A stretch of DNA of 64,000 bases from contig JABXKC010000016.1 of the NCBI GenBank assembly GCA_013375495.1, forward strand, positions 1 to 64,000, written 5' to 3'. A model generated the notes under the pieces. That model did no database searches. It worked only from the letters and a program-made list of their open reading frames with translations, and was not told where the DNA came from. A program made the position numbers and the translations under genes. Source of the DNA: Promethearchaeota archaeon (GTDB lineage Archaea; Asgardarchaeota; Lokiarchaeia; Sigynarchaeales; SOKP01). Below are positions 27,622-37,028 of the stretch, piece by piece; the first letter of the stretch is position 1; each line of letters starts with the position of its first letter.

Positions 27622-28106
27622 TTCGTCTCATTTCTTAGTTTTTTAACGATATCAGCTATGTGTGGTCCATTCCAGAATACTTTCTGGCAACTAGGATTAT
27701 TACATTGAAAAAATTCATTATAAGTCTTAAAGGTTTCATGTTTAACATGTTTTTTTATTGAATTCTTATTATTGACCCTCTTTAAGATTGTATTACAAAC
27801 AGAACACCTTGCTTTTTCAATATTAAATTCGTAAACTAAATGTAATTGTCGTTTAAGTTGATTTAAATAGTTGTATACTCCTTCTCCTTCTAATAATATA
27901 GCATTTTCTTTAATTTTATTATAGAATGGTAAATCTTTCGTTATTACAATTCTATTGCTCCCAACAGCAAATTCATTTAAATTTTTATCCGGAACGGGAT
28001 TCATGTGATAAAATTCTATTAAATCGCTAGCATATATTGTATTATAACCAAATATTCTTAGGAATCGCGTAAGTTTCCCTAACATTGCATCCGTAAGAAA
28101 TTTCAT
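27618..28106 (-). CDS. Mut7-C RNase-domain protein
   Basis: 162-residue protein of the Mut7-C family (COG1656), a PIN-like RNase fold with an attached zinc ribbon. N-terminal motif KFLTDAMLGKLTRFLRIFGY (2-21) contains the conserved Asp; a second acidic motif is RIVITKDLPFYNK. The zinc ribbon has CSVCNTIL and CNNPSCQKVFW (about 105-145). The name derives from the C-terminal domain of C. elegans Mut-7; archaeal versions are presumed RNA nucleases but lack experimental assignment. It overlaps the preceding small gene tail-to-tail by four bases and lies near two other possible RNA/cofactor genes. Confidence 0.88.
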   Translation of the reverse strand: MKFLTDAMLGKLTRFLRIFGYNTIYASDLIEFYHMNPVPDKNLNEFAVGSNRIVITKDLPFYNKIKENAILLEGEGVYNYLNQLKRQLHLVYEFNIEKARCSVCNTILKRVNNKNSIKKHVKHETFKTYNEFFQCNNPSCQKVFWNGPHIADIVKKLRNETN

Positions 28107-28190
28107 ACCTATGATAATTATATTTAAGTCATTAAAAAAATTAATATATTTGATATTTTTATTAAATCTAAAATATAAAGCTGTTTAATT

Positions 28191-28718
28191 ATGGAAACTA
28201 GAGAGTTGATGAAAAAAGCGACCATGTTTCATGGGCATTTGTGCCCAGGAATAGCTATTGGCGTTTTAGCTGCTAAATATGCTTTAGAACATGGTTTTGA
28301 GCACTCTCCTGATGAAGAACTCGTAGCTGTTGTCGAAACAGATAACTGCAGTGTTGATGCGCTTCAAGCTTTATTAGGTACGACATATGGCAAGGGTAAT
28401 TTAATTCATAAGGATTATGGTAAAAGCAATTATAACTTCTATAGTAGAAAGAATCAAAAGGGGGTAAGATTAGCTTTAAAAAAAACTCTGTTAAAAGATA
28501 GAAAGCTTTCGAGAGATGAGAAAATACAGAAACTTCTCAGTCTGGAACCTGAAAATGTTTTTGACATTAGAAATATTGAATACGATCCTCCTGGGATGGC
28601 TCAAATAGAAGAATCGATACCGTGTAGCATATGTAGTGAACTTACAATGGATAGCCGTATGATTAACTATCAAGGTAAAATTATGTGTATCCCATGCTAT
28701 AAAGAATTTAAGCAGTAA
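28191..28718 (+). CDS. FmdE-like protein with C-terminal zinc ribbon
   Basis: 175 residues with the FmdE fold (from formylmethanofuran dehydrogenase operons): MFHGHLCPGIAIGVLAAKYA (12-31), VETDNCSVDALQALLGTTYGKGN and SRKNQKGVRL. A C-terminal treble-clef-like ribbon carries CSICSELTMDSRMINYQGK and then CIPCYKEF. FmdE proteins bind metals or iron-sulfur clusters and some act with molybdenum or tungsten enzymes, but their precise roles are not settled. No formylmethanofuran dehydrogenase gene is in the window, so I call only the family. Confidence 0.88.
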   Translation: METRELMKKATMFHGHLCPGIAIGVLAAKYALEHGFEHSPDEELVAVVETDNCSVDALQALLGTTYGKGNLIHKDYGKSNYNFYSRKNQKGVRLALKKTLLKDRKLSRDEKIQKLLSLEPENVFDIRNIEYDPPGMAQIEESIPCSICSELTMDSRMINYQGKIMCIPCYKEFKQ

Positions 28719-28840
28719 TTCATTTAACAACTAAAAATTTCATAAATGGAAAGAAAAAGTATATTTCTTTTAGTTAATAGGTATAAATGTAGGATAAGAA
28801 AAAGTAATTATTTTTTTATAAAGGACGATTTGAGGAATAC

Positions 28841-30046
28841 ATGATACAAGAAGTGCAAAAAGATCACACTCTCTTAGTGAAAGGCCCTTCCAGGGTCAAA
28901 ATATTAGAGGGAAAAATAGAAGTTTTTGGTAAAATATTCGTACCAGAAAAAAGTGAACAAAAAGGCATATTAATAGTGCCAAGTGCTAATAATTATCCAT
29001 TATACGCTTTAGAGCCATCAAAATTAGAGATTTTCACAAGTAACAGAAATAACCTAAAAATTATCGAAGAAAACACTATCAATAAAGAATGGGAAAAAGT
29101 TAAGGAGACAGTTATCAGTACGATTCGAAAAAATGAAGATAAAAAACCCATCAAACTTATGGTTTTAGGTTTAAGCAGTGGTAAAACTACTCTTATAAAG
29201 TATTTAGCTAATAATATTCTTAAAGAAGGATTTAAAGCATCCTTTTTAGATTCTGATTTAGGACAACAATTATTATACCTTCCAACAACGCTCAACATAG
29301 GAGAAATAAAACAAAATATAGTTACAAGTGCTGATGTTGAAACTGAAGAAACTGTTTTTATTGGAAGTACTTTTCCAAAAGCAGGCTTTAAGTTTATTGT
29401 ATCACTCGCATGTAAAAATCTAATTGACAATTTTCAAATGACGCACAAAGAAATGGATATTATTCTTATCGACAGCGATGGATGGATAAGGACTGAAGCG
29501 GGGATTATCTATAAGAAATTTTTTATAGATACTGTTGATCCTGATATATTAATCGTATTTCATGATGATGAGATCGAAGAATTAGATGAGATTGAGAAGA
29601 ACGCGTCTAAATCGAAGAAAAGAAAAATATTATATTTGAAAGAAGAGAATAAATATTTCTATGAAAAAGATAAAGAAGAAAGAAGATTTTTACGCCAAAG
29701 TCAGTTTGCTAAGGTATTAGAAAACTATAGAAAGATATCGATACCCTTAAACGACATTAAGTTCATAAAAGCCGGTTTTGATGTTGAGGAAGATAAAATT
29801 ATTGAAGAAGAAATTAATATTAACAATCTTATCACTCTCCCATATCACTATGTTATTATTGCTTTACTTACAGAAGACTCTAAGCTCATAAAAATTGGGC
29901 TTTTATTCGTAATAAATACTGAAAAGAACTACATTCTATTGTTTTCGGATTTAAGTTTCAAGGAACAAAGGCAAATAAAGAAAATATTGCTTGGAAGCCT
30001 AAGACTAAGTATTAAAGGAAATCACCAAGGATATCTTTATTTATAA
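28841..30046 (+). CDS. Clp1/Grc3-like polynucleotide kinase
   Basis: 401-residue P-loop protein resembling the Clp1/Grc3/Nol9 family, RNA 5'-hydroxyl kinases used in RNA processing. It has an N-terminal beta-rich domain (about 1-95), a P-loop (VLGLSSGKTTLIKY, about 107-120), the family's SFLDSDLGQQ metal motif just beyond, IDSDGWIRTEAGI (about 210) and a C-terminal beta domain. The P-loop reads GLSSGKTT, one residue shorter between glycines than the usual GxxxxGK[ST], which may affect nucleotide binding. The family fits on overall order and the DxDxGQ motif; other Clp1 features were not individually checked. Confidence 0.75.
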   Translation: MIQEVQKDHTLLVKGPSRVKILEGKIEVFGKIFVPEKSEQKGILIVPSANNYPLYALEPSKLEIFTSNRNNLKIIEENTINKEWEKVKETVISTIRKNEDKKPIKLMVLGLSSGKTTLIKYLANNILKEGFKASFLDSDLGQQLLYLPTTLNIGEIKQNIVTSADVETEETVFIGSTFPKAGFKFIVSLACKNLIDNFQMTHKEMDIILIDSDGWIRTEAGIIYKKFFIDTVDPDILIVFHDDEIEELDEIEKNASKSKKRKILYLKEENKYFYEKDKEERRFLRQSQFAKVLENYRKISIPLNDIKFIKAGFDVEEDKIIEEEININNLITLPYHYVIIALLTEDSKLIKIGLLFVINTEKNYILLFSDLSFKEQRQIKKILLGSLRLSIKGNHQGYLYL

Positions 30047-30115
30047 TTATTAGCTTTTAATAGATAATTATATAATTTTGAATAAGGACTACTCAATTTT
30101 TAAAATCACATTTTA

Positions 30116-31564
30116 GTGATTCACTTGGAAGAGAATTTATTAACTAAATTCCTAAAATTAATGTCAAAAGATATATCCGAGTCTGATTTAGAATTAGTTC
30201 CATTAGGAAGATCTTTAGGTTTAGACTTGATCTCTTTTGCAGAACTCCGTGCTTCCCAAGAGGATGGTTTTATAGATCGCGTAAGAGCAGAGGCTTTAAA
30301 GAGGCTCGGTAAGCATAATGATAATGTCGTGAGTAATAATAACTCGTTTTATGCCGGAAGCATTGATTTTATGGTGAGTAATGACCCTGAAAGTAAACAA
30401 TTCTTTCTTCTCGAAACGAATGGCGGTTCAAATCGGGGTTTATCAATACTTACTAAAAAACAACAAGCATTATTATATGATGGCTATTACGAATCAATCT
30501 CTCAAGTTATTGAAATGGATAAAGGAGAAAATGGTAAAGTCCTTGTGGTTGTTGGTGTTCCCATAAACGATGGTTTAATTCACGAAAAAGTAATTATGGT
30601 TGAATATTTAAGGAAAAAAATTAAATCTAATGGGTATTCACTAAAAATTTTTAATTCAGACAATTATGACAAGGAACATAAAGCGAAAGTTGTATTTATA
30701 ATATCTGATTATAAGCAGTTAAATCAGACTTTATCTTTTTCAAATGGATGGGTTTGGTATCTAGGCGAAAGAGTACATGTATTAATAGGAGACGGTATAG
30801 CTAGGCGACTCTCTGATAAGAATTTTGAAGAGTTAATACGCAAAGATTTTCGGCGAATAAACACTCAAATTGTCAATCCTATTTTTAGAATTACCGATGA
30901 TAAATCTCTCACATATGTAGCAAGTTTTTTAAGCAGAAAAGTACTTAAAAAATATGGTCTGGCCTATTTACGTTTCACAAAGGCGTCTAGTGAGAAAGAA
31001 TTAATCCTAAAAGTAAAATACTTAATAAAGAATTACAATAAGTCTTTTATGATAAAACCTAGTGGGGGATCTGGTGGTGCAGGAGTAATTCCGATCCTTC
31101 AGGATGATAAACCTAAAAAAATTAAAAAAATTATTAAGGAAAGTAAAGAAGAATTTTATACTAAATTTTCGCGAAGCCGAGAACCATTTCCATACACAAT
31201 CCAAGAGAAAGCTGATTTTTCATTAATTAATTGGGAAGGTGGGAAACATACATTCGATTTACGAATATATTTAGCTCAATCTAAAAATCAAATCATCCCA
31301 ATTGGTGGTTTAGCTCGGATTGCAAGGGGGAATTTTGTTAAAGGATTAAATAAACAAGAATTTGTCGTAAACTTATCCGGATATGATGGTAAAATCGAAG
31401 TTAATCGCGGTGTGGGTTTTTCGGAAAAAAACAGCAGGTTGTTGGATCTAACATTCGAGGATTTTGTCAACGCGTTTTGTATAGGTTCAGTAATCTTTAA
31501 AACCATAATTGAAAATTATAACGAAATCATGGAATTTTCAGATTGGGATAAGATTATTAGTTAG
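30116..31564 (+). CDS. ATP-grasp-like protein of unknown substrate
   Basis: 482 residues from GTG. The C-terminal half resembles an ATP-grasp fold: the nucleotide-binding FMIKPSGGSGGAGVIPI (about 312-328), a central FPYTIQEKADFS, the metal-site motif HTFDLRIYL (about 379) and GGLARIARGNF with VVNLSG (about 397-425). The N-terminal half has FLLETNGGSNRGLSIL (about 96) and a Rossmann-like segment VLVVVGVPINDGL. ATP-grasp enzymes make acyl-phosphate-driven C-N or C-S bonds. The arrangement recalls glutathionylspermidine- or circularly permuted ligases but I could not assign one. The substrate is unknown. It follows the Clp1-like gene by 69 nt and may be cotranscribed with it. Confidence 0.65.
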   Translation: MIHLEENLLTKFLKLMSKDISESDLELVPLGRSLGLDLISFAELRASQEDGFIDRVRAEALKRLGKHNDNVVSNNNSFYAGSIDFMVSNDPESKQFFLLETNGGSNRGLSILTKKQQALLYDGYYESISQVIEMDKGENGKVLVVVGVPINDGLIHEKVIMVEYLRKKIKSNGYSLKIFNSDNYDKEHKAKVVFIISDYKQLNQTLSFSNGWVWYLGERVHVLIGDGIARRLSDKNFEELIRKDFRRINTQIVNPIFRITDDKSLTYVASFLSRKVLKKYGLAYLRFTKASSEKELILKVKYLIKNYNKSFMIKPSGGSGGAGVIPILQDDKPKKIKKIIKESKEEFYTKFSRSREPFPYTIQEKADFSLINWEGGKHTFDLRIYLAQSKNQIIPIGGLARIARGNFVKGLNKQEFVVNLSGYDGKIEVNRGVGFSEKNSRLLDLTFEDFVNAFCIGSVIFKTIIENYNEIMEFSDWDKIIS

Positions 31565-31595
31565 AAAGGGAAAATATCTTGAAAATTCCTAAAAT

Positions 31596-31781
31596 TCATT
31601 CTGTTATGGGTGATAAGAGTCTCTTCTCATATAGATTTTTGTTAGATAAACATTCCTTATGATAGTAAAGTGTGTTTTTGCCCTTAAATTTACCATTAAT
31701 AATATCACCTAAAGTAATCTTGTAGTGTTGACTTAAATTTTGAAGCTTTATTTCTCCTTTACAAATAGGACAGTTTATCAT
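31596..31781 (-). CDS. Small zinc-finger-like protein
   Basis: 61 residues beginning INCPICKGEIKL and later YYHKECLSNKNLYEK. The pattern CxxC plus HxxxC could bind one zinc ion. A weak GAGTGATT element lies upstream of the ATG. It converges on the ATP-grasp gene and is not in any family I recognise; the Cys/His spacing argues against a chance frame. Confidence 0.55.
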   Translation of the reverse strand: MINCPICKGEIKLQNLSQHYKITLGDIINGKFKGKNTLYYHKECLSNKNLYEKRLLSPITE

Positions 31782-31865
31782 TAAAAATCACTCTACACTA
31801 TTTAGAGTAATTTAAAAATAATGTATTTAAAGTAAACAATTAATAAATATAGTTAGGGGATACAA

Positions 31866-32867
31866 TTAAGAGGTTAAAAACTTTAGAGAAGCTGCAACTA
31901 ATAGTAATTCATTTTTCTTCTGGGTGTGACCACCGTAATTCAAGATTAAGGTGTTTTGTGTTGATAAATTAAGTAATTTAACATTTTCTTGAAAATTTTT
32001 AAATTTAATTATCCTATCGTTTTTTGCATGAATAAGAGATACTTTTTTTGAGAGCTTTCGCCAGTTGTCATCTGAAAGCGATTTCTTAGAGCTTTCTATT
32101 ATTGAGTAAGGAGATAACATAGTATTTTCTATTTTGTTTGGAAATAATTTTACTCCCTTTAGGAGATAACTAAGCATAACGATTGGATCGTATTTTGGTA
32201 GGTTTTGCTTATAATTAGACATCGCTGAAATAGCAATTATTTTATTAATAGTTTCATTTGAAAAACCACCACATAAAACGGTTATAGCCCCAATACTGAA
32301 CCCAACAGAGCTTACTTTATAGTTTTTAAGTTGGTTGTTAATTTTAATCCAATCAATAACTTTTTTAAAGTCTTCTATTCTTTTTAAAAATTGACTTCTT
32401 CTTCCCACTTTTTTAGATTCTCCAGTTCCTCGAGCATCATAAACTAAAATTGTAAATCCTTGAAGGGCAAGTGGAAGATAATAATATTGAAGCGTTTCTT
32501 TTGTATCTGAAAATCCATGACAGATTACTACTAGAGAGCTTTTGGCTTTAACAATTTCATTATCGTTTGAAGAAATTAAAAGTCCAACAATGTATTTACT
32601 TTTTCCTTTTCTGCTTTTACCAACTTCAATATTTATTTTAGAAGTTTTTATGTTTTTGAATTTAATTGGCATCCATCTATCAAAATATATATCTCTAAAA
32701 CTCCAGTATATTTCAAACGGAGTGTAGATGATTAAAAACGTTGTGGTTGATAATATTAGACAAATATTAAAAGCGTTTCCCCAAGAAGCATTCACATCCC
32801 AAATATATGCGCTAAAGATGAGATCAAAGAGAATTAGGATAATACGTTTGTGAGTTATAGTAAGCAT
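31866..32867 (-). CDS. Membrane-anchored alpha/beta hydrolase
   Basis: 333 residues. Two N-terminal hydrophobic segments (about residues 10-28 and 33-55) precede an alpha/beta hydrolase domain. Visible are VVICHGFSDTKETLQYYY (oxyanion region), DARGTGESKK, the nucleophile elbow VGFSIGAI (about 197), IHAKNDRIIKFK with the acidic residue and a final NYGGHTQKKNE with the catalytic His. Together Ser, Asp and His form the expected triad. It is likely a membrane-bound esterase, lipase or thioesterase; the substrate is unknown. Distinct from the soluble hydrolase at 46988-47839. Confidence 0.85.
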   Translation of the reverse strand: MLTITHKRIILILFDLIFSAYIWDVNASWGNAFNICLILSTTTFLIIYTPFEIYWSFRDIYFDRWMPIKFKNIKTSKINIEVGKSRKGKSKYIVGLLISSNDNEIVKAKSSLVVICHGFSDTKETLQYYYLPLALQGFTILVYDARGTGESKKVGRRSQFLKRIEDFKKVIDWIKINNQLKNYKVSSVGFSIGAITVLCGGFSNETINKIIAISAMSNYKQNLPKYDPIVMLSYLLKGVKLFPNKIENTMLSPYSIIESSKKSLSDDNWRKLSKKVSLIHAKNDRIIKFKNFQENVKLLNLSTQNTLILNYGGHTQKKNELLLVAASLKFLTS

Positions 32868-32947
32868 CTATTATCCCTAACTGTTTTGTGTTACGGTGAA
32901 ATGATGTAAATTTGAATAAAAAAATAAAAGGAAATTAATTTTTTTAA

Positions 32948-33265
32948 CTATGGCTTATTAGGTTTTGGGCAACCATGGTCATGGGCAATTTGACAACCAG
33001 GTTTACTCTTTAAACCGGGACACGGATCGCATTTAACCCCTCTTAACATTTTAACGACATCATCTACTTCCATTCCAAATTCTTCATCTTCTGTTTCGTC
33101 TGCTAACATATCGTCATCAATATCGCTCAAATTGTAATCAAGATCCTCTTCTAAATTATCATTCTCATCATATAAGTCAAGAATCTCGTCGCCTTCATCA
33201 TCTACTTTTCCAAGGGGAACATCTTCCACTTCGGTTTCATCCGGAACTTTCTTTTTTTTAGCCAT
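32948..33265 (-). CDS. Acidic protein with four-cysteine C-terminus
   Basis: About 105 residues from ATG 33265 (GTG at 33274 is an alternative). After a short basic start (MAKKKKVPDE) the middle is extremely acidic (runs such as DENDNLEEDLDYNLSDIDDD), probably disordered. The C-terminus carries CDPCPGLKSKPGCQIAHDHGC, four Cys and two His that could coordinate zinc. I recognise no family. It stands alone between a hydrolase and a transporter gene on the same strand. The composition suggests a protein-interaction tail with a small metal-binding head, an inference only. Confidence 0.7.
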   Translation of the reverse strand: MAKKKKVPDETEVEDVPLGKVDDEGDEILDLYDENDNLEEDLDYNLSDIDDDMLADETEDEEFGMEVDDVVKMLRGVKCDPCPGLKSKPGCQIAHDHGCPKPNKP

Positions 33266-33382
33266 TGATTTCACATTTCTAAAATTATTTCAAATTCGTT
33301 ATAAGATATATTTAACAAAATAAAATTTAGGTTTTATCCTTTTTGAAATAAAAAAAAAAAAGATTGAGAATCTTCTAATGAT

Positions 33383-34771
33383 TTAATTATCACTCTTTCC
33401 TTCCATATCAAGTAATTTTGAATGTTTTTCCTCATGCATCTCTAGTACTTGTTTTTGAATCTTCTCTAAATATTCTCCTTTTAATGGATATAGGAAAAGT
33501 ATTAATACTCCTACTAGCATTACTATTCCTGGTAATAATCCAATTAACACTTTAATCATGAGAAGAGCAGTTGGACCTTGGGTTACTTGTCCAGTTACAA
33601 ATCCTGCCATAGCTAATAAAGCAGGTCCTGTACCTATAGCTATAGATTGGGCGGGTTTTGTAAGCATTGCGTTCGTACCAAAAAAGGCAGCTTCCCGTCT
33701 TACTCCAGTTTTAGTTTCATCCTCATCGGCTACTTGAGCATAAAGTACATTAGTTAATACTAATGGCCCTGCTAAGCCTATGCCTGCGATAAATAAGCAA
33801 GGATAAATAGCAACATCAGGAAGGAAAGTTAAAAGAATCAGAGCAATAGAACCCAGAAATAGCAAGATTTGGTTTGCTCTAGCATATCCAAACCTTTTTG
33901 CTAATTTATTTGCGAGAAGTACACCCACAATTAAACCCAAGAAAAGAAATGCTAATAAAAGAATTGAACTTGTCTGTAGTACAAAGGTCGCAACATATAA
34001 CATATAACTGAGAAGCATTTGTTGAAAAAATATTGACATGAAATTTGCGCTAGTCACTACTAAAAATGCTTTACTCCTAAATGTATATTTCAAAGCCCTA
34101 CCCAAGCTAAGTGGAGTATCAACAATGGTAAATTCAGGACGTTCTTTAAATTTAAAAGTCGTTGTAATTATAGCTATTGCCCCTATTATTGCAATAATTA
34201 TCATCGTTATATAAAATGGAAGAAGCTCAGTTGAACCGACTTCAGGTTTCACCAAATCTGGAAGAAGAAAGCCTAAAATTGTTCCCAAGAGATAAAATAA
34301 TGATGAGGATGTCTGAAATTCGCCTCGAACTTTATCATCTTCAGTTAGTTCAGGTAATAGAGCAGAATAAACTAAGCCGATAATTGTATAACCTGTATCA
34401 TATAAGAGCATGAATATTACCATCCATAAAAAAATCGATACTTGATCAAAACCGGTAGGTACAAGCCATAAAAGTATAAAAAATAGAGCAAGGAATGGAG
34501 CTGTGTATCTCATATATGGAATTCTTCTACCTTTCTTGGATGCGGTCTTATCAGACAAATAACCAAAAATTGGATCATTCAATGCATTCCAGATTGCATA
34601 TATCCATGCAGAAACTCCAATATAGAATGGATCTAATTCTAAATAAACGTGAAAAAAGATAACTAAAGCAGCACCATAGACACCAGCAAATAATGAGGTC
34701 CCTAATTGAGCCAATCCCCAGAAAGCTTTATCTTTACGGGTATAAGCTCTTACTAAATTTTTATCTGACAT
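33383..34771 (-). CDS. GPH-family (MelB-like) MFS transporter
   Basis: 462-residue permease with about 12 helices of the glycoside-pentoside-hexuronide:cation symporter group. Marker elements are NDPIFGYLSDKTASKKGRRI (a GPH-type loop after the second helix) and PYMRYTAPFLALFFILLWL. The start ATG 34771 (MSDKNLVRAYTRKDK) suits the family; a TTG five codons upstream (34786) is possible. The substrate is probably a sugar, glycoside or other small organic solute with Na+ or H+, which I infer from the family. No catabolic sugar genes are adjacent. Confidence 0.88.
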   Translation of the reverse strand: MSDKNLVRAYTRKDKAFWGLAQLGTSLFAGVYGAALVIFFHVYLELDPFYIGVSAWIYAIWNALNDPIFGYLSDKTASKKGRRIPYMRYTAPFLALFFILLWLVPTGFDQVSIFLWMVIFMLLYDTGYTIIGLVYSALLPELTEDDKVRGEFQTSSSLFYLLGTILGFLLPDLVKPEVGSTELLPFYITMIIIAIIGAIAIITTTFKFKERPEFTIVDTPLSLGRALKYTFRSKAFLVVTSANFMSIFFQQMLLSYMLYVATFVLQTSSILLLAFLFLGLIVGVLLANKLAKRFGYARANQILLFLGSIALILLTFLPDVAIYPCLFIAGIGLAGPLVLTNVLYAQVADEDETKTGVRREAAFFGTNAMLTKPAQSIAIGTGPALLAMAGFVTGQVTQGPTALLMIKVLIGLLPGIVMLVGVLILFLYPLKGEYLEKIQKQVLEMHEEKHSKLLDMEGKSDN

Positions 34772-34863
34772 TTTTTTTTCAACCAAATTACTATTTTTTT
34801 TATAAAATATATTACTATAATTTTAACCTAAAATTTTATTAAGTTTTCTATTATATGGGCTCT

Positions 34864-36870
34864 CTATATTTCGTGATATATTTCTAAATACCAATTCTTT
34901 ATTTTTTCATAATTAGCATTAAGTTCCTCTCTAGAATAAGTCTTAAATTGTTCATGAGTATAATAGGTATTTATAAATTTAAATTCAATCTCTGGAATAT
35001 TTTCAGAAATCTCTAATATCCTTTCTATGTTTGAATCTTTTTGCGAGATATGATAGAGCTGATTAACGATTGAATCTGACAGTAAATGTAAATGTGCTAA
35101 AATTTTCTCTAAGAAATTAATATTTATAATATCACCGGAATTAAAAACGCTCTTATGAAGAATCTCATGTTTTAGTTGAGTCAAAAAATGAATTGATTTG
35201 GAAATTCGAGAAAGGGATTCGGGTAGGAATTCAGGGATAGGAATTCTCTTTATAAAACTACCGTTAATTCGTAAATACCCTCCAGACATGTGTAAAGTCC
35301 CATAAAGTGATTTGAAAAGTTTGTTGATCAGATCTGAATTTAGAATCGCTAGTAAACTAAATAGTTGGTTTGTATCGAGTGAAGGAACTCTAAGAAAGTA
35401 TAATCCTGTTAAATTGGTAAACACTCCTGGATCATAGACGAAACTAAGATCTTTAGCAATTTCTCTAAAAATCAATTTTTCATTTGAAAGGTCTTTCCAA
35501 ATCTCTTTAAAAACCACGTTATACGCGTAATATGGGCGTTGATACCTTTTTTGAGCAATTTTTATTTTCTTATTAAAATCTATGAAATATCTACCAACAT
35601 TTCCAGTCCCAAGTAACAACAAATCTTTAGCTGAGCTGATATTTTGTTTGACATATTTAGAGTTTTTCGCCCATTCAATGAATCCATATGGTCTGTAAAT
35701 TATCTTTAAATCTTTAAAATTTTCGGATATAACACTAAACTTGGAATATAATTCTTCGATTAATTCAATATTTTCAGATAAAGGAATTACTAGGGAAGGA
35801 AATTTATATATTGATGATTGAGCAAACTCAATTATTTTCATATATATACCACTATTAATATCCTTAATAGCATCAAATTTTTTAATTGAAATTAAGTTTG
35901 AGCGATTTTTTTCTTTCTTTATAAACAAAATAATTGGATAAGCTGCTGTACTCTTGAATATAGGTAATGAGGATATATTTATTATTTCTTTAATCTCTGT
36001 ATTTCGCAATAGTATCTCTCTTATTTTCACGCCATAATCCGCCGATAAAAATTTATTGGTTGTAATAAATGATAAGCATCCAACTCTATTCTTCAACAAT
36101 TTTAGCGATTTTTCGATGAAAACTACACTGAGATCAAACAGTTTATATGCAGATTCAAATTCTCGTTTTAGATTTTTTTTGAATTCCTTTTCTAATATTT
36201 TCTTATTTTCTACATAGGGGGGATTACCTATAATAATATCAATATCTTCAGCCTCATAGTCCAATAGGTAGTCTAAATTGAAAAGATTAAAGTTTAGGTC
36301 AACTTTGTTTAAAAAATCCTCAATTTCTCCTGGAAGGGGATTATTCGAAATTGATTCATTTAATAGAGAAAAATTATCTGTGTAAAGCCATTTTACGAGC
36401 CTTAATTTTGAAATATTATATGATGCTTTATCAATTTCTATTCCAAATATATGATTTTGAATGATATTTTTCTTAATTTCGTAGTCAGTATACTCAGATT
36501 CAAATGCTTTATAAAAATTGAAAAGAATTTTCGCAATGGCAATTAGAAATCTTCCCGTACCACAAGATGGATCTAAAATCTTAATACAATTAATTTTATT
36601 CCAAAAAGCACCTCTTATATTTCCGTTTCTTTTAATTAATTGTTTTAAACTTGAGAAGTTAAAGTTACCTTTGAAAATTTTACTTATCTTGGGAATATCG
36701 TCAAAAAAGATTTTAAATATATTTAGCACCATAAAATGAGCAATCGGTTGAGGGGTATAAGTTACTCCACGATCGCGATTACTTTTTTTCTCGATAAAAT
36801 TCTTTTCTTCGAATTTTTGTATGACATTTTCCAAAGAAGAGAGAATGTTTTTAGACGACAAATTTCTCAT
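34864..36870 (-). CDS. Solitary N6-adenine DNA methyltransferase (Eco57I/TaqI type)
   Basis: 668-residue class I adenine-N6 methyltransferase. The N-terminal region contains RGVTYTPQPIAHFMV (35-49, motif X). SAM-binding motif I is ILDPSCGTGRFLIAI (98-112) and catalytic motif IV is IIIGNPPYVENK (212-223). The C-terminal half (about 370-580) resembles a TaqI-like target-recognition domain (GLYFLRVPSLDTNQLFSLLA, YGTLHMSGGYLRIN), followed by a helical tail. No restriction endonuclease domain is apparent at the N-terminus, and no nuclease gene is next to it, so it looks like an orphan methylase or one half of a split system. The divergent neighbour is a PPP phosphatase. The target site cannot be read. 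Confidence 0.88.
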   Translation of the reverse strand: MRNLSSKNILSSLENVIQKFEEKNFIEKKSNRDRGVTYTPQPIAHFMVLNIFKIFFDDIPKISKIFKGNFNFSSLKQLIKRNGNIRGAFWNKINCIKILDPSCGTGRFLIAIAKILFNFYKAFESEYTDYEIKKNIIQNHIFGIEIDKASYNISKLRLVKWLYTDNFSLLNESISNNPLPGEIEDFLNKVDLNFNLFNLDYLLDYEAEDIDIIIGNPPYVENKKILEKEFKKNLKREFESAYKLFDLSVVFIEKSLKLLKNRVGCLSFITTNKFLSADYGVKIREILLRNTEIKEIINISSLPIFKSTAAYPIILFIKKEKNRSNLISIKKFDAIKDINSGIYMKIIEFAQSSIYKFPSLVIPLSENIELIEELYSKFSVISENFKDLKIIYRPYGFIEWAKNSKYVKQNISSAKDLLLLGTGNVGRYFIDFNKKIKIAQKRYQRPYYAYNVVFKEIWKDLSNEKLIFREIAKDLSFVYDPGVFTNLTGLYFLRVPSLDTNQLFSLLAILNSDLINKLFKSLYGTLHMSGGYLRINGSFIKRIPIPEFLPESLSRISKSIHFLTQLKHEILHKSVFNSGDIININFLEKILAHLHLLSDSIVNQLYHISQKDSNIERILEISENIPEIEFKFINTYYTHEQFKTYSREELNANYEKIKNWYLEIYHEI

Positions 36871-37028
36871 GTAAATTTAACTAAAAAATCCATTTAATTA
36901 TTGCTTTTTATTATTATTTATTTTTATATTCAAATCCTTTATTTATAAAACTGTAAGGTATTAATTTAAAACTTACAACATAATTATTAGAAATAGTTTA
37001 AAACTTTACTAGGAGATATAAACGAAAA

